Assembly (NCBI GenBank): GCA_904063045.1 | Contig: CAJFCJ010000026.1 | Location: forward strand, 288,964-352,963 | Length of the DNA: 64,000 nt | Origin: Dimorphilus gyrociliatus | Taxonomy: Eukaryota; Annelida; Polychaeta; Dinophilidae | Direction: 5' to 3' | Shown here: positions 11,501 to 23,100 of the stretch, piece after piece | Layout: each line of letters opens with the position of its first letter | Numbering within the stretch: the stretch's first letter is position 1 | Program-made: the position numbers and the translations under genes | The notes under the pieces: generated by a model | What the model was told of the DNA's origin: nothing | Database searches by the model: none | The model's input: only the letters and a program-made list of their open reading frames with translations

Positions 11501-12965
11501 ATAATATTCTTTATAATCTTATGAGAGGTAATATAAGTTCCTTGATGAAGAAAATTTACTTAATAATTTTATAATTTTTAATAACCATAGGCGTTCAAGT
11601 TGGGCGTTGTAAAAATTTTGAAAAGAAGCATCAGCAAATACATCGTCAACATGTCTTACCTGATGGAATATCTTATGGTAAAATAATGTCTGCTGAATCT
11701 CCTTCGCGATTCTCTTTGTTACTTGATGAGAAGGCAGGAGAATATGAAAGTATACTTAAAAGTAATCTGTATTTTGCTGAAAGAGGAGCTCCTATGATAT
11801 ATCCTGAGAAAGATCAAATGGCTGTCGCGTACTATAAATCAAAATGGCAAAGAGCAAGAGTTTTAGATTACGGAGTATCTAGAGTCTCACTTCGTCTTAT
11901 TGATCTTGGTAAAACAGATGAAAGAGCAATTATAGATAAAATGCTGTATGTTCAACCTGAGGTATGGGATAAGCCACCTGCTATGATTGATTGCGAATTG
12001 TTTGGTGCTTTCCCAAAACTAGGAGACAGCTGGACGTTGCAAGACAAGAAATTTTTTGAGGTAAGCATATTTGTCAAAAAAACGACTTTAATAAGACAGT
12101 TTTCTGTATTTCCTTACAGAACCTGGTCATTGGTAAAACATGCAAAATTCAAAATTTATCAAGAAAAGATTCTAAAAATTCAGTTCGAGTTTTCATAGAT
12201 GAGTCTGATATAAGGTCACAATTGATGGAATGTCAAATAGGATCGTGGAGGAATGATATACATGAAGTTGATATAGGGGACCCTCATAAAAACATATTTA
12301 AATATAGTCAAATTCCTATATTGCATCTAGAGAAGGGCACTAATTTCTGCTTGCATATTTTAACTAAAAATCCACTTCCATCATTATTTAGAGGGAGAAT
12401 TATACATCTTGAAACAATGGAAAGAATAGGTAAAATGAGTAGCAGTATGACTAAAAGATTTGAAAAAAATCCGAAAGTTTTTCAAGTCAGGAGAAGATTG
12501 GTAGCTGGAGAAGTTGTTTTTTCTTATAATAAGAATTTTAAGGCCTTTTATCGATCTGTCATTTTAAGTGGTCCCAAACATAACATATACAATGTCATGT
12601 TTATTGATAATGGGACAGAAGAAGAAATAAATATTAAAGATATGCGATGTCCAACAAACGATGATTGTATATCATCTATTCCTATACCAATTAGGAATTT
12701 AGGCTTCACCTACTCTCGAAAAGAAACGTTTAGCGACGCTGAATTAGAAAAATTTTCATCTATAGTTTCAGAAACCGATGGAAAATTTTTTGTTAAGCTA
12801 GCTTTCATTCGAGGAGATCGCTATGTCATTGAGATTGCAGAAGGAGATCAGGTAACGAACTGTGAATTCATCGTTCAATATTCTAAAAATGCGAAATTTC
12901 TGCAGCTTCTGGATAGAATAAGAAAGAATGCCTTCAAAGCTATTGGACCCTATTCATCTAAATAA
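8579..12965 (+). CDS. RRM plus multi-Tudor domain protein, about 1300 aa, eight coding exons
   Basis: Exons: 8579-8983, 9109-9159, 9214-9288, 9343-9417, 9484-11428, 11492-11527, 11591-12060 and 12120-12965. All have GT-AG ends and join in frame (3903 nt). Residues 14-28 are acidic. An RRM spans about 28-105 (RNP2 VILFLTNFP, RNP1-like IGFAMVEE), followed by a KKKRRQRKRKK tract. The remainder carries at least five Tudor-like repeats. The clearest have YRGLVQEV...LIDVGK (about 250-276), WQRARV...LIDLGK (about 945-967) and AFYRSV...FIDNGT (about 1155-1181), plus weaker ones near 400-450 and 755. Multi-Tudor proteins usually scaffold germ granules and bind dimethyl-arginine tails of Piwi proteins. 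Here the usual DYG(N) motif reads DVG, DLG or DNG, so the aromatic cage looks altered. The role is inferred from family. An RRM and Tudors also occur together in TDRD10-type proteins, but that family is much smaller. Confidence 0.85.
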
Positions 12966-13160
12966 AGCGAGCAAGTCAATTTCTCTTTTAAAGAAAAAGT
13001 GAAAATTTTTTTTTGTTTTGATTGTTTCAAACGCAAATAAATGATTCCCTACGCTAAATTGATTCTAACTAAATCAAATTAAATTTACTGAAGTTTAATT
13101 TAATAATTTTCTTCAAGTATAAGTACTTTTCGAAATTTTTATTATTTCAAATGCAGAGAT

Positions 13161-13694
13161 TTAAGTATAACAGTCAATTCTAAACTCTAATTCATTCAAA
13201 TCGTCCACCACCAACCTTTCCTGACTCTCTGTCTTTTGTAACCTTAGTTGCAAATCAAAATGAGTTCTGGCCAAACCATCTAATTCCTTGTGGCACCTCA
13301 ACAAGGCTTTATTTATTTTATCTTTGCGTGCCAACGTTGAAATAATCGGCCTCTCTTCAGTCCCCTTATGATGGTTAGAAACCCTCCTTAAAAGAAGCTG
13401 ATCAGTTTTTAATTTGCTTTCATCCAAAAGACAATTGTCCATTTCTTCATGAATTTCTTTTAATGTCTTTTCTATTCCATCAAGTTTGTTGCAGTTCTTT
13501 GTCAGTGTTGTTTGTAAATTGCCTAAAGTAGTTTGAATATTTAATGTTGTTTCGGTCCCATTTGAAAACGTTTTTGCAGCCAAACTACCATTTCTCAATA
13601 TCGAATTAGATTTTTGATGTTCTTTATTTATTTTTTCTTTTCTTTTCTTCAAGCCAAAGAATTCTAGAATATGAATTGTTATCTTTGAAGTCAT
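13161..13694 (-). CDS. Orphan coiled-coil protein, 177 aa
   Basis: I choose the ATG at 13692-13694 (MTSKITIHIL); the frame can be extended only to a TTG. The product is highly charged, with a basic patch (LKKRKEKINKEH). Two regions look like amphipathic coiled coil: about residues 50-90, with repeated Leu/Ile spacing (NIQTTLGNLQTTL), and about 125-175 (KALLRCHKELDGLARTHFD). There is no signal peptide or membrane span. Size and layout recall small coiled-coil subunits of trafficking complexes, but I cannot assign a family. The gene converges on the RRM-Tudor gene with about 195 bp between the stops. Confidence 0.6.
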   Translation of the reverse strand: MTSKITIHILEFFGLKKRKEKINKEHQKSNSILRNGSLAAKTFSNGTETTLNIQTTLGNLQTTLTKNCNKLDGIEKTLKEIHEEMDNCLLDESKLKTDQLLLRRVSNHHKGTEERPIISTLARKDKINKALLRCHKELDGLARTHFDLQLRLQKTESQERLVVDDLNELEFRIDCYT

Positions 13695-15404
13695 TGCATT
13701 CAATGATGACAGTAATCATAGAATTTTATCACTTTCAAGTGACACGGGTAGATATGCAACTGAGCTTGTACTCCTTTTTTCCAATATACAGTACAGTAGG
13801 CTTGAGAGTACTTTTTCCAATTGAGCTTTAAATTACTTACTTGTAAATTCATTAGAAAATATTAGCAATACAAGGTTAATTATTATTAATAAAAAGCGAA
13901 TATTTGAGCATATAATAACGATTGATCACCTCTACAACACCATGATCCAAACGTTGAAATACCTCGTAAGGCTTGAGCTTTCTAATAACAAAGAACTCAT
14001 TATAAGGCAATCGAAGATTATTATGAAGCTTCATATGTGGTTCCTAGTAAATCCCCAAGACTACCTATTGAGCTCATCTATTTATTGTTAAAGTGTTTAT
14101 ACAATACAGTATATAAAGTGCTACACAAGAGAAGTTTATTATATTTTTAGTAATTTAATAAATGAGCTATTAACTTAATATTCTTTTAGAGGAAGTTTTC
14201 CATACATATTTTCATATTTTATGTTAATGATTGAGATCATCTTGTTCATTTACGATGAAAGTTAAATAATCTTATCACACGCGCATGCGTCAACCCCAAT
14301 CCGCCATTATAACATGCCGTCATGAAATGGCATATGAACCTAAAGTTATTCATTACAAAACTACACACTCCTCTAAAAGTAAACGGACTCGACTGATGAT
14401 TAACTCAGTTACAAATCTTTCGGATAATTAAGTTATCTTGTATTTTTTAATACAATTTACAATCTTATTGAAAGCTTTGAAAAGGGAATCTTAAGAGGCC
14501 ATACTAGATTTAAAGTATATTATTTATTGGATAAAGGAACCATAAAACATCTGCTTTATCAAAGTTCTGGCATTCAGTTTTAATATGAATAGTTTTTGAA
14601 AATTGATATTAAAAATTAATCTCGTAGAAAAAAAACAATGTATTAAATGAAATGATTAATTACAGGATTCATTAAATCTGCTTATGAGGAAAATCTTAAG
14701 ATTTGCATGTAATATTGTCCAGAATAAAGAATTAATTTGTCTTTTGAAATCCCGTAACTAATTTCAAGATATCTTAATAATTTGAATTTATCTATATCTT
14801 TTCGTATCTTTCAGTCTTCTATGACTTCTATCATTATTCTACCTTTCATATCATTCTGATATTTGGATAGAGATAATATGTTCTTTAACAGCTATTATAA
14901 AGTAATTCTTTGTAGCTCAAAGTATCACCACATTTAAATTTAATAGCTAAATTAATTAAAATTATTAAATTAATAATTCTTTAAATGTTAGCTAAAAACT
15001 CTCTTTTACGGATTATTGAACTACTTCATCGACAAATAGGCAGATTATCAACTTAAATAGCAATTTTATTATCTATAAATTAGTAAGGACGCTTCGTAAA
15101 ATCTTAGAAACTTTCTAAAAACATTTGTATAATCTCCATTGCTATAGAAACCATCCTAATTTCTAGAATATCCGCCATTTTTGAAATTACTAAAATATGA
15201 ATCTAAATTTTAGGAACCTCCTTTCCAATTTATATCTCTTTCCACTCTAAAGTTTATTTGTTATATCCGATTTTCGGGTTTATTTTGAGGACTTAGTAAG
15301 TATCCTACACAACAAATTATACCTTAAAAGTTACTTATCAGATTGGATAAGTTATTTTTTTGTTTATTATTGCGAATGTCTGGGTTTTTGAATTTAATAA
15401 AAAC
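13695..15404. other. 1.7-kb intergenic region with NRF1- and YY1-like sites
   Basis: Mostly AT-rich with no ORF of note. Two islands stand out. GCGCATGCGT at 14281-14290 matches the NRF1 core and is followed within 30 bp by CCGCCATTATAAC, a YY1-like sequence. A second CCGCCATTTTTG lies near 15172-15183. These are typical of housekeeping promoters and may drive the PWWP-IBD gene or an unseen transcript. Confidence 0.4.
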
Positions 15405-15410
15405 CACGTG
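15405..15410. promoter_or_regulatory. CACGTG E-box upstream of PWWP-IBD gene
   Basis: CCACGTGG palindrome 135 bp before the ATG at 15545; a probable 5' UTR intron ends (TTTTACAG) just before the coding exon. Confidence 0.4.
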
Positions 15411-15544
15411 GCCAAATGTCAATTGGAGAGTTCAAGTACTCACCAGAAATTATCATTGAAATTTTTATTAAAACTAATTAAAAAATTGCTTATTAAATAC
15501 CAACTTTATTGAGACTTATTATAATACTAACATTTTTACAGACC

Positions 15545-17415
15545 ATGTTTAAGAAGTTTTATATTCATGATCGAATATTTGCAAAAACTAAAGGCTTACT
15601 GTATTGGCCAGCAAGAGTAAGTTAAACGCATATCTAAAAGCTTTTGTAAAAAGTAGAAATTTTCTTATTTATAGATAGCTGATGCATCTTTGTTGAAAAA
15701 ATCTCCATCCAAATATCAATATCCTGTTTTTTTTTACGGAACCCATGAAGTGTAAGTCGAGATATTTGCATATCATATTCTTTATACTAAAGAATCTACT
15801 TTTAGGGGTTGCGTTCACGTTAAGAATATCTATCCTTATTTTGAATTTAAGGAGCAATTTGCAGTGGAGAATGAAATGGAAAAATTTAATTTGGGATTAT
15901 ATGAAATCGAAAACGATCCGGAAGTACTGGTAAGTTTACTTTAATAATTTTTCTATTTATGTCAGAATCGATGATATTTTTAATTTTTATATTACTTGGC
16001 CTATTTGACTGTTTTTTATTTTACCAGGTTTTAGAAACAAAAGAGGTGGGGTTATCAATACCAGTAAGTAAATTTTCTGCATTTTTTTATTTGTAAATTG
16101 ATAAGGTAACAAACAGAAGTCACGCGAATAAGGAAGTTGGAAAAATATTAAGAAGTATTTTAAAACTTGTCGATTTATCAAATTTACTTTTACAGGATAA
16201 TGCGCCTGACAAGACCATAGTATCTGAAGTAGTTGAACCAGTTGGTTTTTCAGAAGGAAAAAGACTTAAGACGTTAGTATACAAATCTGTCAATTATAAA
16301 AATAAAATTCTAACTTTAGCAGGAAACAAAATAAGGCCCTGGTTAAAGATCGTTCCAAACAAAAAGAAACTAAGAATAGTATTAAACCAAGCATTAATAG
16401 ACGAAGTCTGCGAAATATGAACAGGTTTTTACATACAATATACTGTACCATAAAAATGGTTTGGTAGTTGCAAATATATATTAGGAAAAACGAGTAACCC
16501 TCCGGTATATCTAATCAGGCCTATGCTTTTTTTATTACACTGGCGGTTTTTGAAAGTAAACTTATTTTTCAAAATTCCAATCTAATAACAACTGAAGACA
16601 TGCTCTCAGCTAAATCTCCTTCCTTAACAAACTAAATGCAGTAATCATTTACTACCTCTTAACCACTAATAAATGGTTACTTCATTTTTAATAAATATGA
16701 AGTATAATCATATTAATATTAATATTTAAATATTATATCTATTCAGTATATATTTCTGTAATATATTTAGAAGTCGTTTTGGAGAAACCGAAAAAGATAG
16801 CGATCTTATACAATCGTCATCAAGTCAAATTAACGAAAACAAAATAATAACCAGGAGTTCTAAACGTAAAATGTCTGTAAAATATCCAAGTAACATACCT
16901 TCGTTTAAAAATGTTATATTATATTAGGAGCTCCCCTAGTGGGATTAAAAAGTGTGATTTTGATGAATCCATTGAATTGAAGTCTTGTTTAAAAAAATTA
17001 AACAGGTAAAAGTCTATTTAATGATTGCCAGGTTATTGCTATAACTTTATTAAAATAATCAGAAAAATTACTGAAAAGGAAAAAAAAGTCACCTTTCAAA
17101 TGAATGAGCAATTGAGAAGAAGAAATTCAAGCGCTACAAAGTCTAGATTCAAATTTAAAAAATTTAATACTTTAAAAATCTTAGTTTCCAATCAGGGTAT
17201 CGGAGAGTATAGCCAAGTCGCAAGTGAAAACGAACAAATTTGAAAAGTCGAGAAAATCTCCGAAAGGAAAGAGAAGAGAGATAGAAGTAGAGCCTTATTT
17301 GAAAACAAGGTCTGCCATGGCGAAAACATTAGCTAAACTTGAAAATAGTCCAAAGCAATCTCAACATGACGATAATAAAAAGAGAACAATGAATTTGAAA
17401 ACCTTTGAACAGAGG

Positions 17416-17458
<43 letters not shown>

Positions 17459-19938
17459 TGTATATATATATTCTTCACCTTTTTTATTACTATCTTATGC
17501 AGTTAGGAAATAATTAAAAAAAATAAGTAGAAATTGTAATGAGGCTAAAATGTATATTAATTCATTATGCTAAAATTTTTATTTACAAATTTGTTTTAAG
17601 GATAACGAACAATTCTACTGATCCATTTCCTTCGAAAGTAAACAAATCAAGCCAGAGTGATAAAGACCTAAATTCAAATATTAAAAACACAAGTCCAACC
17701 CTTGAAACGTCTAAAAAGGCATTTGATGCAAAAGAGTGTAAAACAATAAATATGCAAATAAGGAGTTCGCTTGAAGACACGTTTGTATACAAATTACAAA
17801 ACATAATAGAATATCCTGCATTTGTTATTATTATTATTATAATTTGTTATAATAGTATCATTGAAGTTATTACTGCTAACAAAAAGTCTGAAGGGAGCAA
17901 CCATCAGTCAAGTATGAGACATACTACTACTAAAAATAGGTTTGTTAGAGAAAAGTATTGTTCACTCTTTTAATTGATAATTTGTAAAAGCAGTTCTGGT
18001 GGAGACATTTCACGGAAAAATCAGATGGAGAAAAGACAAACAAGAAATTCAGCGAAGAAAATGTCTATAATTAATTATATTTTCATTATATTTAAATACC
18101 TAATCTTTCAGGATATTGGGAAAAAATATTGTGACCGAGTTCTCCCAACAAAAAACGGATGAAATCGCTGAGGGCTTCGTTAAAGAACAAAACGTAATGA
18201 CAACTGGAAGTTTGCAGGACCAAAAGTAGGACTATAAATGCTATATCTTATGATACTTAATAACTTTATACAGGACGAAAGATAGCAATAAAGAGAGTGA
18301 AAATATTCCTGGAAACACGGATTTACAACAAAATGTGCAAAATTTAAAACGGTATTGAATAATTATTATATGTTATGAATTAAAAATAATGTCGGAATTT
18401 TCATATCTATAGAAATTTTCCTGACAATAATCGGTCAGAAATTTCTGTTGGAGGCCGTTGCGAATTTACACCAAATAATATGGAAACAATAAGCTTGATA
18501 AAGTTTAATCAAAATATGTTTACTATATTTTCCTAATCCATATGTTGTTATCAGCACATCAGAAAGTTCGGACATCGTATGTCGTATTGAACAGGACTCT
18601 GAAGCTACTGCTCAAATTTCTGACATAGCTGCAAAACCTTTACTGTTGTATCAAACATTAAATTATGATATATATTTATGCAATTCTATTTTTGGAATAG
18701 AAAATCTGATGAAGAAGAAGCTTCGAAGGATTGTGAAATATATACACCAGAAGAAAAAGGGTTTGCTATTTTGTCATTACGAAAACTTTTACATCTAGCT
18801 ATACTTTTCAAAGTAACTCTGCCAAAAAACCCGATCAAGCTACACTAAAACCAGTCACAACCGGAACTAAAAGGTATCAATAAAAATTTCATTGTTTTAG
18901 CTGTTGAATATAATATTTATCTAGAAACTGCTTTGATGAGAAAATGGGAAATAATCTATCAACTAAACGAGTACGACAGGAGAGCACCATGGACGATCAT
19001 GGTACAATCAATGTAAAAATTCCATAGAATTTGTTAATATGAGTTTGACTAAGTCTTTTCACATGAATTTTTAGAATGCTAATACGGAAACAGATGATGA
19101 GCTTATTGAAAATGAGATAGATTCTCTTTATGAAGGTTAAATGAAATTTTAAGAAATGCAAAATTATATTTTGCTTATTTTTAGAATTATCTTCTGAATC
19201 AAGCAGTCTGAATATGCAAGAAAATGACTCGTGCGATGCTACGCACCAACCGGAAGAGGTCAGTGTAAAAATCCATATTTTTGCTAAATGAAGTTAAACA
19301 AATAAAATTTTTCAGCATCCTTCAGAAAATATTCCTGATGTCAATGATTCTAATAATTCGAACTTGTAACTATTTAAAAATTTTTATCACGAAGAACAAA
19401 TATAAATTACAAAGGTAACATTTTAGCTTGTGCATCAAAGAAGACGTCGTTGAATACGAAAGTCGATTGAGATTTGATGATCGCAGAAAAAAACTTCGAT
19501 TTGTGAAAGAAATAAAAAGAGAACTAAAAGATATTTTAAGCACTGATGATCTCAATTGTACTCTATGTTTTGAAGTACTTGACAAGATCTGTCGAATTAA
19601 TCTTACGCCGTATATTCTAAGACGATGTTCCTCTATTGTTGGTACAATAAAAAAGGTATGAAAGAAATTAGACATATTAAAAATATTTCTTTTATTATGT
19701 CTTTAGATAATAAAAATGAACACAACATGTCTGCTGAAAGCTAAAGCAAAGCAAGCGTATTACAAATGCAAATCTTGCTTTATGACCTTACCAGGTCAAA
19801 AGTTTTCGAAGGTTCGATCATTATATAAAGCTGTTTAAGAAATAAAACTTTGATTTTTTAAAGATTATAGAACAACAAGTTGCAACATATAGAGAAACTA
19901 AGAAACTTAAATCAGAGGAAAATCAAAAAAGTAATTAA
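15545..19938 (+). CDS. LEDGF/HRP2-type protein: N-terminal PWWP, C-terminal integrase-binding domain; many short exons
   Basis: Exons 15545-15616, 15675-15751 and 15806-15929 encode a PWWP domain of the HDGF family: IFAKTKGLLYWPARI, then YPVFFYGTHEVG, KNIYPYFEFKEQF and the signature GLYEIENDPEVL. PWWP domains read H3K36 methylation. The middle is a long, basic, Ser/Lys-rich linker cut into roughly twenty small exons (for example KSRKSPKGKRREIE near 17240), fitting a disordered nuclear region. The last exons (about 19425-19655, 19707-19812 and 19864-19938) give a helical domain, KKLRFVKEIKRELKDILSTD then CFEVLDKICRINLTPY, matching the LEDGF integrase-binding domain (IBD). The Asp of the ID pair is kept (TDD), while the preceding Ile and the later RRFKV are changed (IKMNT). 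The likely role is chromatin tethering of transcription partners. The domain calls are strong; middle exon limits are not resolved. Confidence 0.82.
17418..17471. repeat. (TA)n microsatellite in an intron
   Basis: About 54 bp of nearly uninterrupted TA dinucleotides broken by one CTG. It lies just after a GTATTT splice donor inside the PWWP-IBD gene. Confidence 0.85.
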
Positions 19939-20069
19939 TTTAATAATGTAATCTTATGTGTTTTTGTTAACTTTATCCAACAAAACAATTGAAATTATTA
20001 CTTTCCAATTAATAAATTATAAAGAATAATGTAAACTGACGTAGTCTGTGTAACATCGCTCAGTGCTCT

Positions 20070-20085
20070 GTTGCCAAGGGTGAAC
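20070..20085 (+). promoter_or_regulatory. Imperfect X-box-like (RFX) site
   Basis: GTTGCCAAGGGTGAAC, 38 bp before the start at 20124. The first half-site, GTTGCC, is perfect; the second, GTGAAC, is an imperfect inverted copy. RFX X-boxes control ciliary genes, which would suit an NPHP3-type product, but the match is partial. Confidence 0.3.
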
Positions 20086-20123
20086 ACAAGCGTAAACAAA
20101 TATGAAAACATTAGTCTTTTAGC

Positions 20124-23100
20124 ATGGCGCTAAAACTAAAAGAAGAAGGTATTTGCCGAGTTTTCTTCTCTTCTCCATTTACTGGGATGGAAGAAGAAAG
20201 GCAAACACTTACTAAGAGATTTTGGCCAAGAATCGAGTCCCTGTGCAGTTCAAAAGGGCTACAGTTTTGTGCAGTTGACATGAGGTGGGGCATAACTGCA
20301 CAGAGTGCCCAGGCTGCTCGAGTTATAGATATTTGTCTTCGGGAGTGTGCTAGATCAGATATTTTTGTAGGTTTCTATGGTCAACGGTATGGTTGGCATG
20401 GAGAATATGATGAAACTCTTCAAAAAAATTTTGACAATGCCAAAGAGAAATTCCCTTGGATTGATAAATATCGTGACCGGAGTATGACTGAACTAGAATT
20501 TATGGAAGGTCATTTAAATGATCCGGGTAAAATGCCAGCTTGTATTTGCTTTAGAGACAAGGTATTTATACTCTTTACATTTAGCAACAGATAACTATAA
20601 AAAATAATTTTAGTCTTATGACGATGAAATGTACAAAAAGGCTGAGTTAGACGGTAATACTGCCAAAATGACAGCCTTCATTTCTGAGTCTGAGGCTGCG
20701 AAAGTTCGTCTCGAAAATTTGAAAGAAAATATCATTAAAACAAAAGATAATACCATTGGTGTTATGGAATCTTACAAATCACCAAAAGAAGCTGCCGAGT
20801 TCATGTTCGACTGTATTTGGAGCTTCCTTAAAAGTATGTTGAATACAGAAACAAGTCTTTCTCACAGAGAACTTTCTCTTGCTCAACATGATGCATACGC
20901 TGCCACTAGGTCAAAGTTATTTATTGGTCGACAAGACGTCCTAGAAAAATTATCAACAAATAAAACAAACATTCTGATATCAGGAGAATCAGGCTCAGGA
21001 AAATCTGCTTTAATTGCCAGCTGGGAAAAACTAAAGTGTAAAAAACAGGACGAACATATTTATATTACTCATTATATTGGGTGTGGCAGTGAAACTACAA
21101 GTATTTTGGATATTTGGAAGAGAATAAATACAGAGATACTCTATAAGAAAAAAGATTTAGAATTTACTACAGAAGAGAAAACTATTCGGGAAACCAATGA
21201 GATCAGAGATCATATAACAATATTCCGAAAGTTCGAGCAAAAACTGAAAGAAAAGGGAGTTGAATGTACAATTGTCTTGGACGGCTTAGAAAAAGTCGAA
21301 AAATCGTCAAATCAAGTTTTCACTGTAATTAAGTGTAATATTTTATACTGTATATTAAATGTATAATATCATTATATTTTATAACAAATAGCCTCTTTAT
21401 TGGATACCGAAAGTTCAAGAACAGCATATAAAATTTGTCCTCACCACAACATCGCTTGATAAAGAAAATATTGACGAACTGAAGAGTAGAGGCTATTCTG
21501 AAATAAACTTGCCTCTTTTGGATCGCAATGAAAAAGAACAGTTGTGTCTGGTAATTTTTACAAAACTTTCTATCTTGAATCATTTAAATTTTCCGAAACA
21601 GACCTTATTAAGAGAAAATTCAAAAGAAATGACTCAAGAACAGCTCTCAAAATTAGTAGATATTGAACAAACTCAAAACCCGCTGTTTCTTAAGGTTCTA
21701 ATTTCGGTAAGCTTTTGGAACACTCTGTGTTTAATTATGAAATAAAAATTAGTACATAACAGGAACTTTGTGCTTTTGGCTCATTTCGGCTAATTAATAA
21801 TAAAATTGATGATTTAACATCAGCAAAAGAGTTAGAAAATTCTATATATAAAAATGTATTAGTTTTCTTATTAATTAAGATCTACACTGCAGTATTAGTC
21901 AACTGTTCGAAAAAATGATTATTCGTCTGAAAAGAGATTATAATGACCCAGAAGCAGGCACAGAAATTGTTGAGAAGGTAAAATATACCAAATTAATATA
22001 TTTCAAAACAAGTTATACAATGTTAATCTTTTATTTTACCAATTGTAGACTTTATGCGGTCTTACCCTTTCAAAGTATGGTTTCTCTGAAAATGATCTGA
22101 AAAATTTTTTAAATATAAAACAGCATATTTGGTCTCCGTTTTATTACGCTATTGAAAAATTTTTGCTGAATCGACAATCAATGCTACAGTATGTGTTACT
22201 TGTTTACTACAAATATTCTATTTCCAATATTTTAGAATTGCTCATTGGGAATTATCAATAGTTATCGAAAAAGAATTTATGGCCTTTGCAGAAATTCGAA
22301 AAGGCCACATCGAAAACATGGCTAATTTTTTTTATGATATCTTTCAAGTAAGCTGAAATTAAATTCAGGATAGTAAAATATTCGCAATAATATATTCTAC
22401 TATTAGGAAAAGATCAGGCGATCAGAAAAACTATCTATAACTCTTATGAATGAACTACCTGAACTCTTAATGAAAGTTAATAAACAAAAGGAATTAATTA
22501 CGGTTTTGAGTAATGATCAAGTTATTTCTCACTTTGAAAAGTTAATAAGATAAAAATTTCACTGAAAGTAATATAATTCCTCTTCTGTTCGTAGCAAGAA
22601 TGCATTTGAAATCATATCATATATGAATTTGCTTTCAATGGATAAGATTGTAAATACTTTTTCTGAAACAATCTTGAGCTACCCTGCTAAAATACATTCA
22701 TTCTATGAACGAAATTATATAGAAGACCAGTCAACTATATCTCACAAAGTATTCTTTAGACAAAATGATATCATCTTTAAACATTTTTTTTTGTCTGCAG
22801 ATATTTAGTTTTTATGATAAAATTTATAACATAGCTGACAAAGGCAAAATTTACACCCTGGCTGAAGTATGCTTAAGGCGAGGAATAAATATTATTAGCC
22901 ATTGTCGAAATAAATCGGAAGATTGGCGGACAAACACGCTATATCTATACAAACATCGGTTAGGTTGCCTCTTATCTGACCTTATGCGGAAGTCTGAGGC
23001 CCTAAAAGTCCATGAAGAAGTTTTAGAGTGGAGAAAATCCGTTGGAAGCCGCTCAGAGATTCAAGCAAGCTATCATTCAATTGGAACAGTATACTTGAAT

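Noticed and set aside
11686-12965. Two separate small genes at 11686-12198 and 12222-12965
   Set aside because: Both are exons of the RRM-Tudor gene; the stop at 12198 lies in a frame left by the splice at 12060/12120.
17025-18162. Small genes between 17025 and 18162
   Set aside because: These are basic, Ser-rich exons of the PWWP-IBD gene read through introns; the apparent Tyr-Ile run at 17417-17470 is translated TA microsatellite.
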